This document shows, piece by piece, positions 1 through 10,711 of a stretch of 64,000 nucleotides of DNA. Numbering within the stretch: position 1 is the stretch's first letter; every line of letters starts with the position of its first letter. A program made the translations under genes and the position numbers. The notes below the pieces were generated by a model. It was not told the origin of the DNA. It searched no databases and saw only the letters and a list, made by a program, of their open reading frames with translations. The DNA is from Duganella flavida (GTDB taxonomy: Bacteria > Pseudomonadota > Gammaproteobacteria > Burkholderiales > Burkholderiaceae_D), in NCBI RefSeq assembly GCF_009857445.1, contig NZ_WWCN01000006.1, positions 285,397 to 349,396 of the forward strand, given 5' to 3'.

Positions 1-3000
1 TCCAGACAGCTCGGTCAGCGCTTCGGCGGTGGAGAAGCCGGGTTCGAAAATCAGGTCGGCGATTTGGGCGTCGGTGGCTGGTTCGTCCTGGTCCAGCAGG
101 CCGACGCTGATGGCTTTGGCCTTGATGCGCTCCAGATCGAGGCCGCCGCCGTCGTCGCTGAAGGCAATGACGACTTCATTGCCTTCTTGCGCCACCTGCA
201 CCAGAAGTTCGCCGGTTTCGTTTTTACCGGCGGCGCTGCGAACGTCGCGTGCTTCCACGCCGTGGGCGATGGCGTTGCGCAGCAGGTGCTCGAATGGCGC
301 GGCCATGCGTTCCAACACGCTGCGGTCCACTTCCACGTTGCTGCCACGGATATCGAGGTTGACGCGCTTGTCGACGTCCTTGGCGCTTTGGCGGGCGACG
401 CGGAAGAGGCGTTCGGAGATGCTGGCAAACGGCACCATGCGCACGCGCATCAGGTCACGCTGCAGGTCGCGCGTCAGGCGCGCTTGCTGCGTCAGGTCGC
501 CGTGGGCGTTGTCAACGCTGCGGGTCAGGCTTTCATGGAAGCTGGCGACGTCGTTGACGCTTTCGGCCATCATGCGGGTGAGTTCTTGCAGGCGCGTGAA
601 GCGGTCAAATTCCAGCGGATCGAATTCGCGCTCGCTGGAGACGGCCATGCGCGAGGCGATTTGCGATTCGGCTTGCATCTCGACTTCGCGCAGCTGGCGG
701 CGCAGGCGGGCGAGATTGTCGGAGAAGTCGGCCAGCGAGTTGCGCAGGGTGCCGACTTCATTTTCAAGCTTGGAGCGCGAAATCGAGACTTCACCGGCTT
801 GCGTGACCAGGCGATCAAGGATGTCGGCGCGCACGCGGACCAGCGGGGCTTTGACGCCGGCTTGCGCGTCGTCGCCGGTGGTCGGATGCGCGGCCACCGG
901 CGCGGCTGCGGCAGGCATCGCGTCAGCCGTTGCGCCAGCGCCGCTGCCTTGCGTCAGTGGCGCGGCTTCGTTGCTGCCATCAGTCGGCGTGGTGATGCTA
1001 CCGGCCGGGCCGGTAACGGCTGCGGCTTGCAGTGCGTTCGGGTTCTGCAGCTGTTCGAACAGGAGCAGCGCATGGTCGTAGTGTGCCAGTAGTTCATCGA
1101 AAGCGTGCGGCGTGGCGGAGCCGGCGTGCACCATATTTTCGATGTGGGTTTCGATTTCGTGGCAGTGCTGGCCGAGGCGCATTGCGCCGGCCATGCGCGC
1201 GCTGCCCTTCACGGTGTGCAGGAGGCGCAGCAGGCTTTGGGCGTGCGTGGTGTCGGTTGGCGTGTGCTGCCAGGCGCGCAATGCCTCGCCCACTTGCGGC
1301 AACAGATCGGCGCCTTCTTCGAGGAAGACCGGCAGCAGGTCGGCGTCCAGTTCATCGTGGAAGATGGCGGGAGCGGCGGCCAGGATTTCCGGTTCGGCCG
1401 GCGCCAACGCGATAATTTCGGCGTCCGGTTCCAACAGCGGTTCAGCAGCGATAGGCGGCAGCTCTTCGGTGACAGGCGCGGGCTCCGGTGCGGGCGCGGG
1501 GGCGAGCGGTTCGGCGATTTTTAGTGGCGGCTCGGCGAAGGCGTCGTCGAAGGCGGCGTTGAATAGATCGTCGATGCCGTCGTCGACATGCACTTCCGGC
1601 TTTTTCTTCAACGCCGGCGCGCTCGGCGCGTCGGACTCCGGCACGGTGCCGCTGATGGCGTTGTAGGTTTCGCGGAACAGCTGGTCCAGTGGCGATTCCT
1701 GCGATTCTTGCACCGGCTGCGGCGTATGCAGTTCGTCCATCGTTTCGGCGACCAGGTCATCGAGACGCGACTCGATCTCGTTGCTGGCTGCCGGTGGCGT
1801 CACCATCAGCTCATCGCGCAGGCCATGCAGTGCGCCGATCAACTCCGGCTGCGCTGGCGACAGTTCGCCAGCAGCAAAGCCCTGCAGCATCTGGCGGATG
1901 CGCTGGACGGTGAAGTCCAGCAGGTCATGCTGCGCCTGATCCAGATGCGGTGCGGGCGGCAGCAGCACTTCCAGCGTGCTTTCCAGCGCCAGCGCCAGTT
2001 CGCGCAGGGATTTGAAGCCGACCGTGCCCGAGGTGCCGGCCAGCGTGTGCGACGCCGCCAGCGCTTCCGGATTCACAGGACGGCGCGGCTCGTGGCGCCA
2101 TTCGCCAAAGTCGGTTTCCAGCTTGCGTACCAGATCGTCGGATTCGTGCAGGTAGATGTTGTACAGCGGCAGGGGGATTTCCATGCCGCCGATCAGTTTC
2201 ACGTTGTCGTCGCGCGGGACGGATGGCGCGATGGTCGGGAATTCGATCACATTTCCCTGGGCGACGAGCGGCGGTGAGGCCGGTGCGTCCGCAGGCGGCT
2301 CATCTGCGGCGAGCGAAGCGGGCTCGATGTCGACGACGTCGAGCGGTGGCTCGTCAGCTGCGGGCGGCGCAGGCTCGGTGGCGGTGGGAGCGGTGGCGGA
2401 TGGGGCGAGGTCTGGTTCGCTGCCGTCTTGCACGCGCGCGGCGGCGGCGATCAGGGCGTCGGCATTGCGGGCCGAGACACCGTTGGCGACCAGCTCCGCT
2501 ACCCAGGCGCTCATTTCTTGCGAAGCGCCGTTCAGCAGCTCATACAGCGCATCCGTGGCCGGGCGCGCATCGGCCAACCACACGTTCATCACCTTCTCGA
2601 TCGCATAAGCAGCGTCGGCAAACTGGTTCAGGCCCACCATGCGCCCACTGCCCTTCAGCGTGTGGAAGGAACGGCGCAGTATGGTCAGATGCTCCTCCGT
2701 GCGCGCCAGCGGCAAGGTCTCGCCAACGAACACCAGCACTTCCTGCGCCTCGGAGATGAAGATCTCCAGCAGTTCCGCCTCCACCGCTGCATCGCTGGAT
2801 GCAGGCGGCGGCGCTTCCACCGGCATCGCCACCGGCGCGGGCGCAGGCACCTGCTCTTCCAGCACCGGTATCGAATCCGACGCCGCCATCTTCTTGAACG
2901 GCACCGAACGGAAGGTGCCATGCGCTGCATCGAACGCAAAGCGCTCACGCGCACCGGCTGCATTCTGCGCCAGCATATCGACAAAGAATCCCAGCGCGCC

Positions 3001-4638
3001 GACGTTCTGCGCGATGTCATCCAACACCTTCGGCTCGTGCGATGGATCGCCGTCGCCATGCGCCAAGGCCTGCACCGACGACTTTACATGCTGCGCGGCG
3101 CGCATCGCGTCGTCCTGGTCCAGCACCGCCAGCGCGCCTTGCAGCTGGTGCAGCACCGGATCCAGCTCCAGCAAGGCCGGACGCTTGGACGGATCGGCGT
3201 AGTAATCGTCCAGCACCTTCTCCACCTGGCGCAGGCCGGTTTTCATTTCCATCGCCAGCGCAACGACGGTGTCGTCCTGCTGCATCTGGCGCGCCAGGCC
3301 TTTTTGCCATTGCGCCGGTTCGGGCGGCGTTGCGCCGGACACCAGCGCCAGCAAGCGTGCGCCGATGGTGTCGGCATGGGCAGCGAAATCGCCGGGCAGG
3401 TGGCGGATATGCTGCAGGCCGTGTTCTGCGAACAGCAAGGCGGTGGCCATTTCCAGCGCCAGTTCTTCGCTGCGGCCCGCCGATACGGCTTTGCGCGCGA
3501 CATCTGCCAGCTGACGCAGCAAGGTGCCCAGTGCTGGCAAATTCAGTTTGTCAGTGTCGCCAGCCACGTCGTGCAACGCGGAGTCGAAAGCGGCGTCCAA
3601 ATCGGGATCGATTTCGGCGTTGGCGAGGCGGTCCCAATTGGCTTTAGCCTGCACGATGCCGGTTTTGGCGCGTTCCAGCGCTTCGGCGTCAATTTGGCCA
3701 TAACGGCGCGTTGCGTAATCGCTTGGCGCCAGGCCGTCCAGCGCGTAGGCCTTGCGCACTTGCTGCACTGTTGGCGATGCGGATTCCGCGCCGGCGGTGG
3801 CGATGAAGAACAGCGCGTCGCGCAGCATGGCTTCCGGCTGCGCGGCCTCGCCCTGGCTCAGGCGGCGGATTTGCAGGTTGATGAGGCCAAACAGCTGCTT
3901 GACATACAGGCCGCCGGGCTGCTGGCCATCGGCCACCAGTTCGGCGAAGGACTGCATGGCGAGCCAGAAGGCGCGAGCCTGGCCATCCTGCTGCGCGTCG
4001 GCCACCAGCTTGATGGCCTCCAGCAGTGCGTCCGCATCGCCAGCGCCTTTCAGGTACGGCAGCAGCGCGCGCTCGAAGCGTTGGCGGAAGGCCGCGTAGT
4101 CCGGCGCGGCGGGCGTGGCATCGGCGGCATCGTCAGCATCAGCGACAGCAGCCAGCGGCAAGGCGACTGGCTGCGACAAATCGGGATAGAACAAATCCGC
4201 CGGGTGGATGCGCTCCACGCCCATCATCTCCTGCACCGCGCGGTAGTACGGGAACAGCTTTGCCGGCTGCGACGACGCACCTTCCAGCAGCTCTTCCAGA
4301 TACTCCACCAGCGCCTGATACAGCTGCGCCACCGTCTCCGCATGATCAGTGCTGCACTTCAGCGTGCCCGCCTTGAAGCGGTCCAGCGCCGCCTCGGCCA
4401 CCTCGGTCATCAGGCTCACGCCCTCCACGTCCACCATCTGCAGCGCGCCGTGCGCCTGGTGCAAATGCGACTTCGCATGCTGCAGCTGCGTGGCCTGATC
4501 TTCCGGCGCCCGTCCGCCCGCCTCGAACAGCGCAGTGCGCGAACGTGCCAGCGACTCGCGAATTTCCACCATCACCCACGACAAGGGGCCGGTGTCCAAT
4601 GGCGGTTGCTGAGGAGTCGAAAAATCAGTTGTGGTCAT
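1..4638 (-). CDS. pilL: PilL/ChpA-type chemotaxis histidine kinase, C-terminus missing
   Basis: Giant CheA-like hybrid kinase of the type IV pilus (Pil-Chp) chemosensory system. It should take signals from PilJ through PilI and phosphorylate PilG and PilH. 1546 codons are present and the frame runs off the left edge. Hpt-type histidine motifs are visible near residue 661 (FHTLKGSGRM), 864 (SHTLAGTSG) and 1141 (LHTVKGSARM), with a weaker one near 63. Proline/alanine-rich linkers separate them. A dimerisation-like segment lies near 1270-1290. The ATPase N box (LLRNAIAHG, about 1454) and G1 box (SDDGGG, about 1496) follow. The CheW-like and receiver domains expected at the C-terminus lie outside the window. 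Start ATG is 9 bases after the pilJ stop, so it is last in the pilGHIJL operon. Family assignment is firm; the choice between the names PilL and ChpA is only nomenclature. Confidence 0.93.
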   Translation of the reverse strand, partial: MTTTDFSTPQQPPLDTGPLSWVMVEIRESLARSRTALFEAGGRAPEDQATQLQHAKSHLHQAHGALQMVDVEGVSLMTEVAEAALDRFKAGTLKCSTDHAETVAQLYQALVEYLEELLEGASSQPAKLFPYYRAVQEMMGVERIHPADLFYPDLSQPVALPLAAVADADDAADATPAAPDYAAFRQRFERALLPYLKGAGDADALLEAIKLVADAQQDGQARAFWLAMQSFAELVADGQQPGGLYVKQLFGLINLQIRRLSQGEAAQPEAMLRDALFFIATAGAESASPTVQQVRKAYALDGLAPSDYATRRYGQIDAEALERAKTGIVQAKANWDRLANAEIDPDLDAAFDSALHDVAGDTDKLNLPALGTLLRQLADVARKAVSAGRSEELALEMATALLFAEHGLQHIRHLPGDFAAHADTIGARLLALVSGATPPEPAQWQKGLARQMQQDDTVVALAMEMKTGLRQVEKVLDDYYADPSKRPALLELDPVLHQLQGALAVLDQDDAMRAAQHVKSSVQALAHGDGDPSHEPKVLDDIAQNVGALGFFVDMLAQNAAGARERFAFDAAHGTFRSVPFKKMAASDSIPVLEEQVPAPAPVAMPVEAPPPASSDAAVEAELLEIFISEAQEVLVFVGETLPLARTEEHLTILRRSFHTLKGSGRMVGLNQFADAAYAIEKVMNVWLADARPATDALYELLNGASQEMSAWVAELVANGVSARNADALIAAAARVQDGSEPDLAPSATAPTATEPAPPAADEPPLDVVDIEPASLAADEPPADAPASPPLVAQGNVIEFPTIAPSVPRDDNVKLIGGMEIPLPLYNIYLHESDDLVRKLETDFGEWRHEPRRPVNPEALAASHTLAGTSGTVGFKSLRELALALESTLEVLLPPAPHLDQAQHDLLDFTVQRIRQMLQGFAAGELSPAQPELIGALHGLRDELMVTPPAASNEIESRLDDLVAETMDELHTPQPVQESQESPLDQLFRETYNAISGTVPESDAPSAPALKKKPEVHVDDGIDDLFNAAFDDAFAEPPLKIAEPLAPAPAPEPAPVTEELPPIAAEPLLEPDAEIIALAPAEPEILAAAPAIFHDELDADLLPVFLEEGADLLPQVGEALRAWQHTPTDTTHAQSLLRLLHTVKGSARMAGAMRLGQHCHEIETHIENMVHAGSATPHAFDELLAHYDHALLLFEQLQNPNALQAAAVTGPAGSITTPTDGSNEAAPLTQGSGAGATADAMPAAAAPVAAHPTTGDDAQAGVKAPLVRVRADILDRLVTQAGEVSISRSKLENEVGTLRNSLADFSDNLARLRRQLREVEMQAESQIASRMAVSSEREFDPLEFDRFTRLQELTRMMAESVNDVASFHESLTRSVDNAHGDLTQQARLTRDLQRDLMRVRMVPFASISERLFRVARQSAKDVDKRVNLDIRGSNVEVDRSVLERMAAPFEHLLRNAIAHGVEARDVRSAAGKNETGELLVQVAQEGNEVVIAFSDDGGGLDLERIKAKAISVGLLDQDEPATDAQIADLIFEPGFSTAEALTELSG

Positions 4639-4647
4639 GCTCGGCCT

Positions 4648-6963
4648 TTAAGCGATGCGGAATCGCGCCACGGAGTTCTTCAACTCCTGCGCCAGCACCG
4701 ATAACTTGTGAATCGATTGTGCGGTTTGCTGGGTGCCGTCCTGCGCCTGCTCGGTCACCGCAAGAATATGCTGGATGTTGTGCGCCACGCCGGACGCCGA
4801 CGTCGCCTGCTGCCCGGTCGCCAGCGAGATCCCGGAAATCAGCTCGGCCAAACGGTTGGACACCTGCGAAATATCATGCAGCGCCGCCCCCGCCGCGTCG
4901 GACAGGCGCGCACCTTCCACCACGCCCTGCGTCGATTTTTCCATCGCCGCCACCGCGTCGTGCGTATCGGTCTGAATCGTGCGCACCAGCGCGCCAATCT
5001 GCTTGGCCGCTTCGGCCGAACGCTCTGCCAGCCGTTGCACCTCTTCCGCCACCACCGAGAAGCCGCGCCCCGCCTCGCCGGCCGATGCAGCCTGGATCGC
5101 CGCGTTCAGCGCCAGCACGTTGGTCTGTTCCGTAATGTCCGAAATCAGCTCGGTGATCTCGCCAATCTCCTGCGACGATTCGCCCAACCGCTTGATGCGC
5201 TTGGAGGTATCCTGAATCTGCTCGCGAATCTCGTGCATGCCCTTGATGGCGTTTTCCACCGCCGTCGAACCTTGGCGCGCCGCCGCCACCGACTGCCGCG
5301 CCACATCGGCCGACTCGCTGGCCGAACGCGATACGTCGGTAATCTCGTTGGCCATCTTGACGACGGTGGACGACGCATCCTGGATCTCGCGCGACTGCTG
5401 CTGCGACGCCGCCAGCAAATCGCTGGAAATGCTTTGCGCATGGGTGGACGCCTTGGTCACCTGCTCTGCGGTTGCCGTCACCCGTCCCACCAGACCGCGC
5501 AACTCTTCTACCGTGTAGTTGACCGAATCCGCAATCGCGCCGGTGATGTCTTCGGACACCGTGGCCTGCACCGTCAAGTCGCCGTCCGCCACTTCCTGCA
5601 ACTCGTTCATCAGGCGCAGAATCGCCGCCTGATTCTGATCGTTCATCGACTTGGCTTCTTCTTCCTTGGTCTGCGCCTGCTGGCGCATGGCGTCCGCCTC
5701 TTGACGGCGGCGTTCCGCGCCGCGCGTGCGGTTGTTCGAATCCATCAGCAGTACACGGCCGATGGCGGCCGCCGACACCAGCGTCAGCATGCCGCCCGCC
5801 ACCATCAACCAGAAGGTGATATCGAGCGAATCCTGATTCTCGCGATAGACCTGCTGCAGCAGGCCCAAACGCTGGCGCAGCGCCTCGTTGTCATTGAAGA
5901 TCAGCTGTTCGGCCGCTTTGGCCGCGTTGAATTTGTCGAGCTTCTCCAGCACCACCGCTACCAGCTTCTGATACACCTCGAAAGAGCTTTGCAGTTCAGT
6001 GAACTTCACCCGCAGGTCCGGCTCGCGCACTGCGCCCAGGCCTTGCTGCGGGCTGCCATTAAGGAAGCCGTCGATGGTGTTGCGGAATACCGTGGTGTCG
6101 CGCCCCAGCTGGAACGCCGTCTCCGCGCTGATGCCGCCGGCGGTGAGGAATTCACCGGCGCTGCGGTTCATGCGCTGCGTCAGCATGGTCAGTTTGCCCA
6201 GTGCCGCGATCTCGCGTGCCGAGGCGCCGCGCTGCACTTTGAGGTTGATGATGTCCTCGGTGCGCAGCAGCAGGTCAGGCGACATCTCGTTCAGTTTTTG
6301 CAGCGTCTTGTCCATGCCGCTCAGGTCCGACTTGAGCGTGAGAATGGTACCGGCTGCGAGATCGGTTGCGGTCCACTGCTTGCGCGCGGCCGCCACCACA
6401 ATGGCTATGTTCGAGCGCGGCTCGCCGATCGAGCGGCCCTGATACTGGCCGCCGCTGGTCATCAGCTTGATGTCGTTAGTGAGTTCTTTACGGCTTTCCT
6501 CCAGTTGGCGAAAGCCCTCGGCGCTGCCTTGCACCGCATTCGGTGCGGCCTTGCCGATGCGCTGCGAGTGCATCAGCGCATCGCTGGCAACCTGGGTTTG
6601 CGCCGAACGGTTGGCGCCCTGCATGGTGTTCAGCGCAACGAACACCGCGCTCAGACCCAGGGAGACCGCCAACGCGGTGGACAGCACGCTCAATTGGCGC
6701 TGCGCCGGCAGGTGGCCGATCAATGGCAGTTTGAAACCGGGGCCGGTATCGACTGGCTCGGAAGTGCTGCGGCGGCGGCCCAGCGCATCGCGCAGGCGCA
6801 GCGGGGCGTCGCTTTCATCCGCTTCTGCCGGCGGCGCAGGCGGCATAGCACCGGTGGCGGCTGTGGCAGTATGCAGGAACTGCGAGTCGCCAAACTCTGA
6901 ATTTGCTGCTGCATCTGGTGCGGCACTCCGGCTGCCGCGCGAGAAAATACTCTTAAAAGCCAT
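4648..6963 (-). CDS. pilJ: Type IV pilus methyl-accepting chemotaxis protein PilJ
   Basis: Inner-membrane chemoreceptor feeding the PilL kinase. 771 aa from the ATG at 6963, which has a GGAGAGGG ribosome site 5 bases upstream; the longer upstream reading lacks such a site and runs into pilI spacing. Order: an 85-residue Pro/Ala-rich cytoplasmic tail, TM1 at about 90-112, a periplasmic sensor region, TM2 near 380-400, HAMP, then a long coiled-coil signalling domain. The conserved hairpin tip ([19 protein letters not shown]) is near residue 626 and marks the kinase-contact site. The N-terminal tail appears longer than in the Pseudomonas protein. It sits 35 bases after pilI and 9 bases before pilL. 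Confidence 0.95.
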   Translation of the reverse strand: MAFKSIFSRGSRSAAPDAAANSEFGDSQFLHTATAATGAMPPAPPAEADESDAPLRLRDALGRRRSTSEPVDTGPGFKLPLIGHLPAQRQLSVLSTALAVSLGLSAVFVALNTMQGANRSAQTQVASDALMHSQRIGKAAPNAVQGSAEGFRQLEESRKELTNDIKLMTSGGQYQGRSIGEPRSNIAIVVAAARKQWTATDLAAGTILTLKSDLSGMDKTLQKLNEMSPDLLLRTEDIINLKVQRGASAREIAALGKLTMLTQRMNRSAGEFLTAGGISAETAFQLGRDTTVFRNTIDGFLNGSPQQGLGAVREPDLRVKFTELQSSFEVYQKLVAVVLEKLDKFNAAKAAEQLIFNDNEALRQRLGLLQQVYRENQDSLDITFWLMVAGGMLTLVSAAAIGRVLLMDSNNRTRGAERRRQEADAMRQQAQTKEEEAKSMNDQNQAAILRLMNELQEVADGDLTVQATVSEDITGAIADSVNYTVEELRGLVGRVTATAEQVTKASTHAQSISSDLLAASQQQSREIQDASSTVVKMANEITDVSRSASESADVARQSVAAARQGSTAVENAIKGMHEIREQIQDTSKRIKRLGESSQEIGEITELISDITEQTNVLALNAAIQAASAGEAGRGFSVVAEEVQRLAERSAEAAKQIGALVRTIQTDTHDAVAAMEKSTQGVVEGARLSDAAGAALHDISQVSNRLAELISGISLATGQQATSASGVAHNIQHILAVTEQAQDGTQQTAQSIHKLSVLAQELKNSVARFRIA

Positions 6964-6998
6964 ACACCCTCTCCGGATTAGTGTTTGCCTGCTATGCG

Positions 6999-7505
6999 CT
7001 ATACGAGTCCTACCTGCACGAAACGCGGTTCCTGCACCAGCTGCGCCAGATCGATGCGCAGCCATTGTTGTCCTTCGCTGTCGCGGAATTCATCGTCCGC
7101 CACCGCTTCCATCTCGGCCAGCTTGCGCAGGCCAAGTACACGCTCGACCAGCAGCGCGCAGTTGAATCCCAGTCCCGGCGCAAACGTAATCAGGCGGCGC
7201 TCGGCGGGCGCCGCATCGCCTGCGCTGCGCTGCTGGTAACGCGCCAAATCAATCACGCCGGTCAAATGGCCGCGGATATTGGCCAACCCCAGATACCAGT
7301 CCTGCGTCAGCGGCACCGGCGTGGTCGCCTGCAGCGGCACGATCTCGCTGATCTGGGTCAGGTCCAGCAGGCATAAACGCCCACCGATCATCACGCCCAG
7401 TTCACGCCCGCCCTCTGCCGCGCCAGTCTTGGCGGCCTGCATGCGCTCCAAAAGCTGCACCTGGTATTGGCGCAGGCGGCTGCGGCGTTCCGGGACGGTC
7501 GCCAT
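6999..7505 (-). CDS. pilI: CheW-like adaptor PilI
   Basis: 168-residue CheW-type scaffold that should link receptor PilJ to kinase PilL. A single CheW fold is visible from about residue 38: the [14 protein letters not shown] strand, then [18 protein letters not shown], the hallmark N-I-RG segment of the family, then [14 protein letters not shown]. The C-terminal part contains [10 protein letters not shown], typical of CheW/PilI ends. The ATG follows the pilH stop by two bases, so the two are probably translationally coupled. No membrane or secretion signal is present. Identity rests on both domain and operon position. Confidence 0.92.
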   Translation of the reverse strand: MATVPERRSRLRQYQVQLLERMQAAKTGAAEGGRELGVMIGGRLCLLDLTQISEIVPLQATTPVPLTQDWYLGLANIRGHLTGVIDLARYQQRSAGDAAPAERRLITFAPGLGFNCALLVERVLGLRKLAEMEAVADDEFRDSEGQQWLRIDLAQLVQEPRFVQVGLV

Positions 7506-7507
7506 GG

Positions 7508-7873
7508 TTAGCCGAGGGCCGCGATCTTGGCCAGCAGTTCGGCCGGATCGACCGGCTTGACCAGGTAATCCTTGGCGCCCTGGCGCAGCGCCCAGATGCG
7601 GTCCGTTTCCTGGCTCTTGCTGGAGCAGATGATGATCGGCACATCCTTCAGTTCTGGATCGCGGGCGATCGAGCGTGTAACCTGGAAGCCGTTCGCACCG
7701 GGCATCACCACGTCCATCAGGATCAGTTCCGGCTTTTCGGCCTTAAGCTTTTCCAGCGCTTCCTCGCCGCTGACCGCGACCGACACAGTGTAGCCGCTGC
7801 GGGTCAGGATGTCGCTCAGGTAGTAGCGCTCCGTGGCCGAATCATCGACGATGAGAATTCTTTGTATGGCCAT
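7508..7873 (-). CDS. pilH: Single-domain response regulator PilH
   Basis: CheY-like receiver of 121 residues with no output domain. Acidic pocket D10-D11, phosphoacceptor D54 (ILMDVVMPG) and conserved lysine K106 (LVKPVDP) are all present, so it should be phosphorylatable. In the Pil-Chp system PilH is the receiver linked with pilus retraction, and may also drain phosphate from the kinase. It lies between pilG and pilI. PilH versus PilG is assigned by operon order (pilG first) and by the start MAIQRILIVDDS, which resembles PilH proteins. Confidence 0.92.
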   Translation of the reverse strand: MAIQRILIVDDSATERYYLSDILTRSGYTVSVAVSGEEALEKLKAEKPELILMDVVMPGANGFQVTRSIARDPELKDVPIIICSSKSQETDRIWALRQGAKDYLVKPVDPAELLAKIAALG

Positions 7874-7891
7874 ATATCCCCCTGCGGCTTT

Positions 7892-8287
7892 CTATTCTGG
7901 TGTAGCGACAGCGCCGCCGGTGTGCTCGCGCACCGCCGTCAGCAGGCTGTCCTTGGTAAATGGTTTGGTCAGGTAGGCGACTGCGCCCACCATGCTGCCA
8001 CGCGCACGGTCGAACAAGCCATCCTTGGAGGACAGCATCAACACTGGCGTGGCATGGAATTTTGCACTCTTTTTAATCAGGGCGCAGGTTTGGTAGCCAT
8101 CGAGACGCGGCATCAGAATGTCGCAGAAGATCAGCGCCGGATGATGGTCGTTGATCTTGGCGAGGGCGTCGAAGCCGTCTTCAGCCAGCACCACCTGGTA
8201 GCCGGCCTGGGTCAAAAAGATCTCGGCCGAGCGACGAATGGTGCTGCTGTCGTCGATCACCATGATTTTCAGAGCAGTTGTCGTCAT
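7892..8287 (-). CDS. pilG: Single-domain response regulator PilG
   Basis: 131-residue CheY-like receiver. Acidic residues D12-D13, phosphoacceptor D56 (LIFCDILMP) and K108 (LTKPF) are intact. First gene of the minus-strand pilGHIJL operon, 18 bases before pilH. In relatives PilG promotes pilus extension and cAMP signalling through the adenylate cyclase CyaB; whether that pathway exists here cannot be seen. The rubredoxin gene upstream is on the same strand and only 26 bases away, so it may be co-transcribed. Confidence 0.92.
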   Translation of the reverse strand: MTTTALKIMVIDDSSTIRRSAEIFLTQAGYQVVLAEDGFDALAKINDHHPALIFCDILMPRLDGYQTCALIKKSAKFHATPVLMLSSKDGLFDRARGSMVGAVAYLTKPFTKDSLLTAVREHTGGAVATPE

Positions 8288-8313
8288 AGTCGCAAGGCCG
8301 GTGGGCGCCTCAA

Positions 8314-8505
8314 TTAGATGGCTACCATCTCAAAATCGTCCTTGCGGGCGCCGCATTCAGGGCAGCTCCAGTTCATCGGGACGTCGGCCCAGCGGGTGCC
8401 CGGAGCGATGCCTTCGTCCGGCAGGCCGGCTTCTTCATCGTAAATCCAGCCGCAGATCAGGCACATCCAGGTCTGGAACTCCTGCGTTGTTTCGTTGCTA
8501 CTCAC
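8314..8505 (-). CDS. rubA: Rubredoxin
   Basis: Small one-iron electron carrier, 63 residues. The four iron-ligating cysteines form two knuckles at C15/C18 (CLICG) and C48/C51 (CPECG). The usual GxxPGTRWxDVPxxWxCPxCG context and the typical short N-terminal tail are present. The start is GTG at 8505. It diverges from the thiD-like gene and precedes pilG. Its redox partner is not in the window; known rubredoxins serve alkane hydroxylases or oxidative-stress enzymes. Confidence 0.95.
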   Translation of the reverse strand: MSSNETTQEFQTWMCLICGWIYDEEAGLPDEGIAPGTRWADVPMNWSCPECGARKDDFEMVAI

Positions 8506-8561
8506 GTTTTGCCACCCTCAATCTAGTAAAATGCCGAATTAGGTATCTTAATCTACCCGCC

Positions 8562-9428
8562 GTGCAAAACCAAACTTCTCCTCTTATATTGAGCTTCGGC
8601 GCTGCCGATCCGGCTGGCGCCACCGGCGTCCAGGCTGACCTGGCGGCTTTTTCGGCCCTGTCCTGTACCGGCCTGGCCGTCACCACCGCGTTGCTGATCG
8701 GCGACAGTGCCCACGTCGAGGATATGCAGGACATCGATCCTGACTGGGTCGCCGACCAGGCCCGCCTGGTGCTGGAAGATATGACCATGGCCGCGTTCAA
8801 GGTCGGCGCCATCACCAATCTGGAGCAGGTGGCGGCGATTGCCGAGATCCTGTCCGATTATCCCGATGCGCCGCTGATCCTCGATCCATTCAGTTCGCGC
8901 CTGCCTGCGCTGCCCGACGACGACGCCGAAGACCTGATGACTGCCATCCGCCAGCTGCTGGTGCCGCAGGCCACACTGGTGATGTTATCGCAGGTAGAGC
9001 TGGGCCGCATGGCCGAGACGTGGCGTGAGACCGAAAACGAGAGTGACAGCAACGAAGCCGAAGCGGAAGGCGAAGGCGAAGACATGCTGCAATCGGACGT
9101 CGAGCACCTGCTGGCCTTGGGCTGCGAATTCGTACTGGTGACCGGCACCACGTCCGGCAGCCAGGGCGACGGCACGCTGGCCAACACCCTGTTCGGCGCC
9201 GATGGCGTCATCAGCCACGACGCCTGGCAGCATCTGCCCGGACCATTCATCGGCGCCGGCAACACCCTGTCGGCAGCACTGACGGCCTTCATGGCGCGCG
9301 GCGCCGAGGTGCCGGAAGCAGTAGCGGCGGCGCAGGAGTACACTGTCGGCGCGCTGGCGCATGCGCAGCGCTACGGCATGGGTAAGTTCGTGCCGAACCG
9401 ATTTTTCCATTTTGAGATGCCATCATGA
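8562..9428 (+). CDS. thiD: ThiD-like hydroxymethylpyrimidine kinase homologue, degenerate motifs
   Basis: Ribokinase-fold protein related to ThiD, which phosphorylates hydroxymethylpyrimidine (phosphate) for thiamine synthesis. 288 aa from the GTG at 8562; no in-frame ATG fits the homologous N-terminus. Family landmarks are recognisable but altered. The substrate loop reads [17 protein letters not shown], not the usual GSDxSGGAGIQADL. The LDPV strand reads LDPFSS. The ITPN segment reads MLSQ. The anion-hole motif usually written GTGCT reads GAGNT at 231-235, so the catalytic cysteine position is N234. An acidic insertion (about 155-175, rich in Glu/Ser/Asn) interrupts the C-terminal half. The stop overlaps the hemL start by 4 bases. 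The fold is sure; kinase activity is open. Confidence 0.8.
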   Translation: MQNQTSPLILSFGAADPAGATGVQADLAAFSALSCTGLAVTTALLIGDSAHVEDMQDIDPDWVADQARLVLEDMTMAAFKVGAITNLEQVAAIAEILSDYPDAPLILDPFSSRLPALPDDDAEDLMTAIRQLLVPQATLVMLSQVELGRMAETWRETENESDSNEAEAEGEGEDMLQSDVEHLLALGCEFVLVTGTTSGSQGDGTLANTLFGADGVISHDAWQHLPGPFIGAGNTLSAALTAFMARGAEVPEAVAAAQEYTVGALAHAQRYGMGKFVPNRFFHFEMPS

Positions 9429-10711
9429 CCACGATTTCCAAAAACGATCAGCTGTTTGAACGCGCCCAGAAAACCACACCGGGCGGCGTCAACTCGCCGG
9501 TGCGCGCCTTCCGTTCGGTGGGCGGCACGCCACGTTTCATCACCCGCGCCGAAGGCCCGTACTTCTGGGACGCGGATGGCAAGCGTTATATCGATTACAT
9601 CGGTTCCTGGGGCCCGGCGATTGTCGGCCACGCGCACCCGGATGTGTTGAAAGCGGTGCAGGAAGCGGCCACGCGCGGCCTGTCGTTTGGCGCGCCGACC
9701 GAAGGCGAGATCGAAATGGCGGAAGAACTGGTGCGCCTGGTGCCGTCGCTGGAGCAAGTTCGTCTGGTATCGTCGGGCACCGAAGCCACCATGAGCGCCC
9801 TGCGTCTGGCGCGCGGCGCCACGGGCCGCGACAAGATCGTCAAGTTTGAAGGCTGCTACCACGGCCACGCCGATTCGCTGCTGGTGAAAGCGGGCAGCGG
9901 CCTGCTCACCTTCGGCAATCCAACGTCGGCCGGCGTACCAGAGGACTTCGTCAAGCACACGCTGGTGCTGGACTATAACAACGTAGCGCAGATCGAAGAG
10001 GCGTTTGCCAACTTCGGCGACGAAATCGCCTGCGTGATCGTGGAGCCGGTAGCCGGCAATATGAACCTGATCAAAGGCACCCGCGAGTTCCTGCAAGCGC
10101 TGCGCGACCTGTGCACCAAGCACGGCGCACTGCTCATCTTCGATGAGGTAATGTGCGGCTTCCGCGTGGCGCTGGGCGGCGCGCAGGAACTGTACGGCAT
10201 CAAGCCAGACCTGACGGCGCTGGGTAAAGTCATTGGCGGCGGTTTGCCGGTGGCGGCCTTCGGCGGCAGCACGGCTTTGATGAGCAAGATGTCGCCAGTG
10301 GGCGCGGTGTACCAGGCCGGTACGCTGTCGGGCAACCCGGTGGCAGTGGCTGCGGGCATGACCACCTTGAAGCTGATCCAGCAGCCAGGCTTCTACGATC
10401 AGTTGAGCGCTTCGGCCAAACGCCTGGCCGATGGCCTGACGGCAGCGGCCAAGGATGCAGGCATTCCGTTCTGCGCCGATGCAGTAGGTGGCATGTTTGG
10501 CCTGTACTTCAGCGAGACGCCGCCAAACAACTACGCTGAAATGATGGCGGGGAACCGCGAGCGCTTCAACGTCTTCTTCCACCACATGCTGGATGAAGGC
10601 GTGTACTTTGCGCCGGCGGCGTTCGAGGCAGGCTTCGTCTCGGCGCAGCACACGGACGCGGTGATCGATGAAACCATCGCCGCCGCGCGCCGCGTGTTCG
10701 TCCAGCTTTAA
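9425..10711 (+). CDS. hemL: Glutamate-1-semialdehyde 2,1-aminomutase
   Basis: PLP enzyme converting glutamate-1-semialdehyde to 5-aminolevulinate in the C5 route of tetrapyrrole synthesis. 428 aa, usual family length. The N-terminal [12 protein letters not shown] signature is intact, as are [15 protein letters not shown] (phosphate-binding region, about 116-130), [10 protein letters not shown] with D240, and the PLP lysine K268 in [10 protein letters not shown]. The ATG overlaps the upstream stop (ATGA), implying coupled translation. It converges on the ABC ATPase gene with a 4-base overlap of stop codons and no terminator between. Confidence 0.98.
   Translation: MTTISKNDQLFERAQKTTPGGVNSPVRAFRSVGGTPRFITRAEGPYFWDADGKRYIDYIGSWGPAIVGHAHPDVLKAVQEAATRGLSFGAPTEGEIEMAEELVRLVPSLEQVRLVSSGTEATMSALRLARGATGRDKIVKFEGCYHGHADSLLVKAGSGLLTFGNPTSAGVPEDFVKHTLVLDYNNVAQIEEAFANFGDEIACVIVEPVAGNMNLIKGTREFLQALRDLCTKHGALLIFDEVMCGFRVALGGAQELYGIKPDLTALGKVIGGGLPVAAFGGSTALMSKMSPVGAVYQAGTLSGNPVAVAAGMTTLKLIQQPGFYDQLSASAKRLADGLTAAAKDAGIPFCADAVGGMFGLYFSETPPNNYAEMMAGNRERFNVFFHHMLDEGVYFAPAAFEAGFVSAQHTDAVIDETIAAARRVFVQL

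Noticed and set aside
2428..4704. 758-codon plus-strand frame opposite pilL
   Set aside because: Antisense of the Hpt-rich kinase; His/Arg/Gln-rich translation without any domain.
4708..6900. 730-codon plus-strand frame opposite pilJ
   Set aside because: Shadow of pilJ; no start signal and no recognisable domain.
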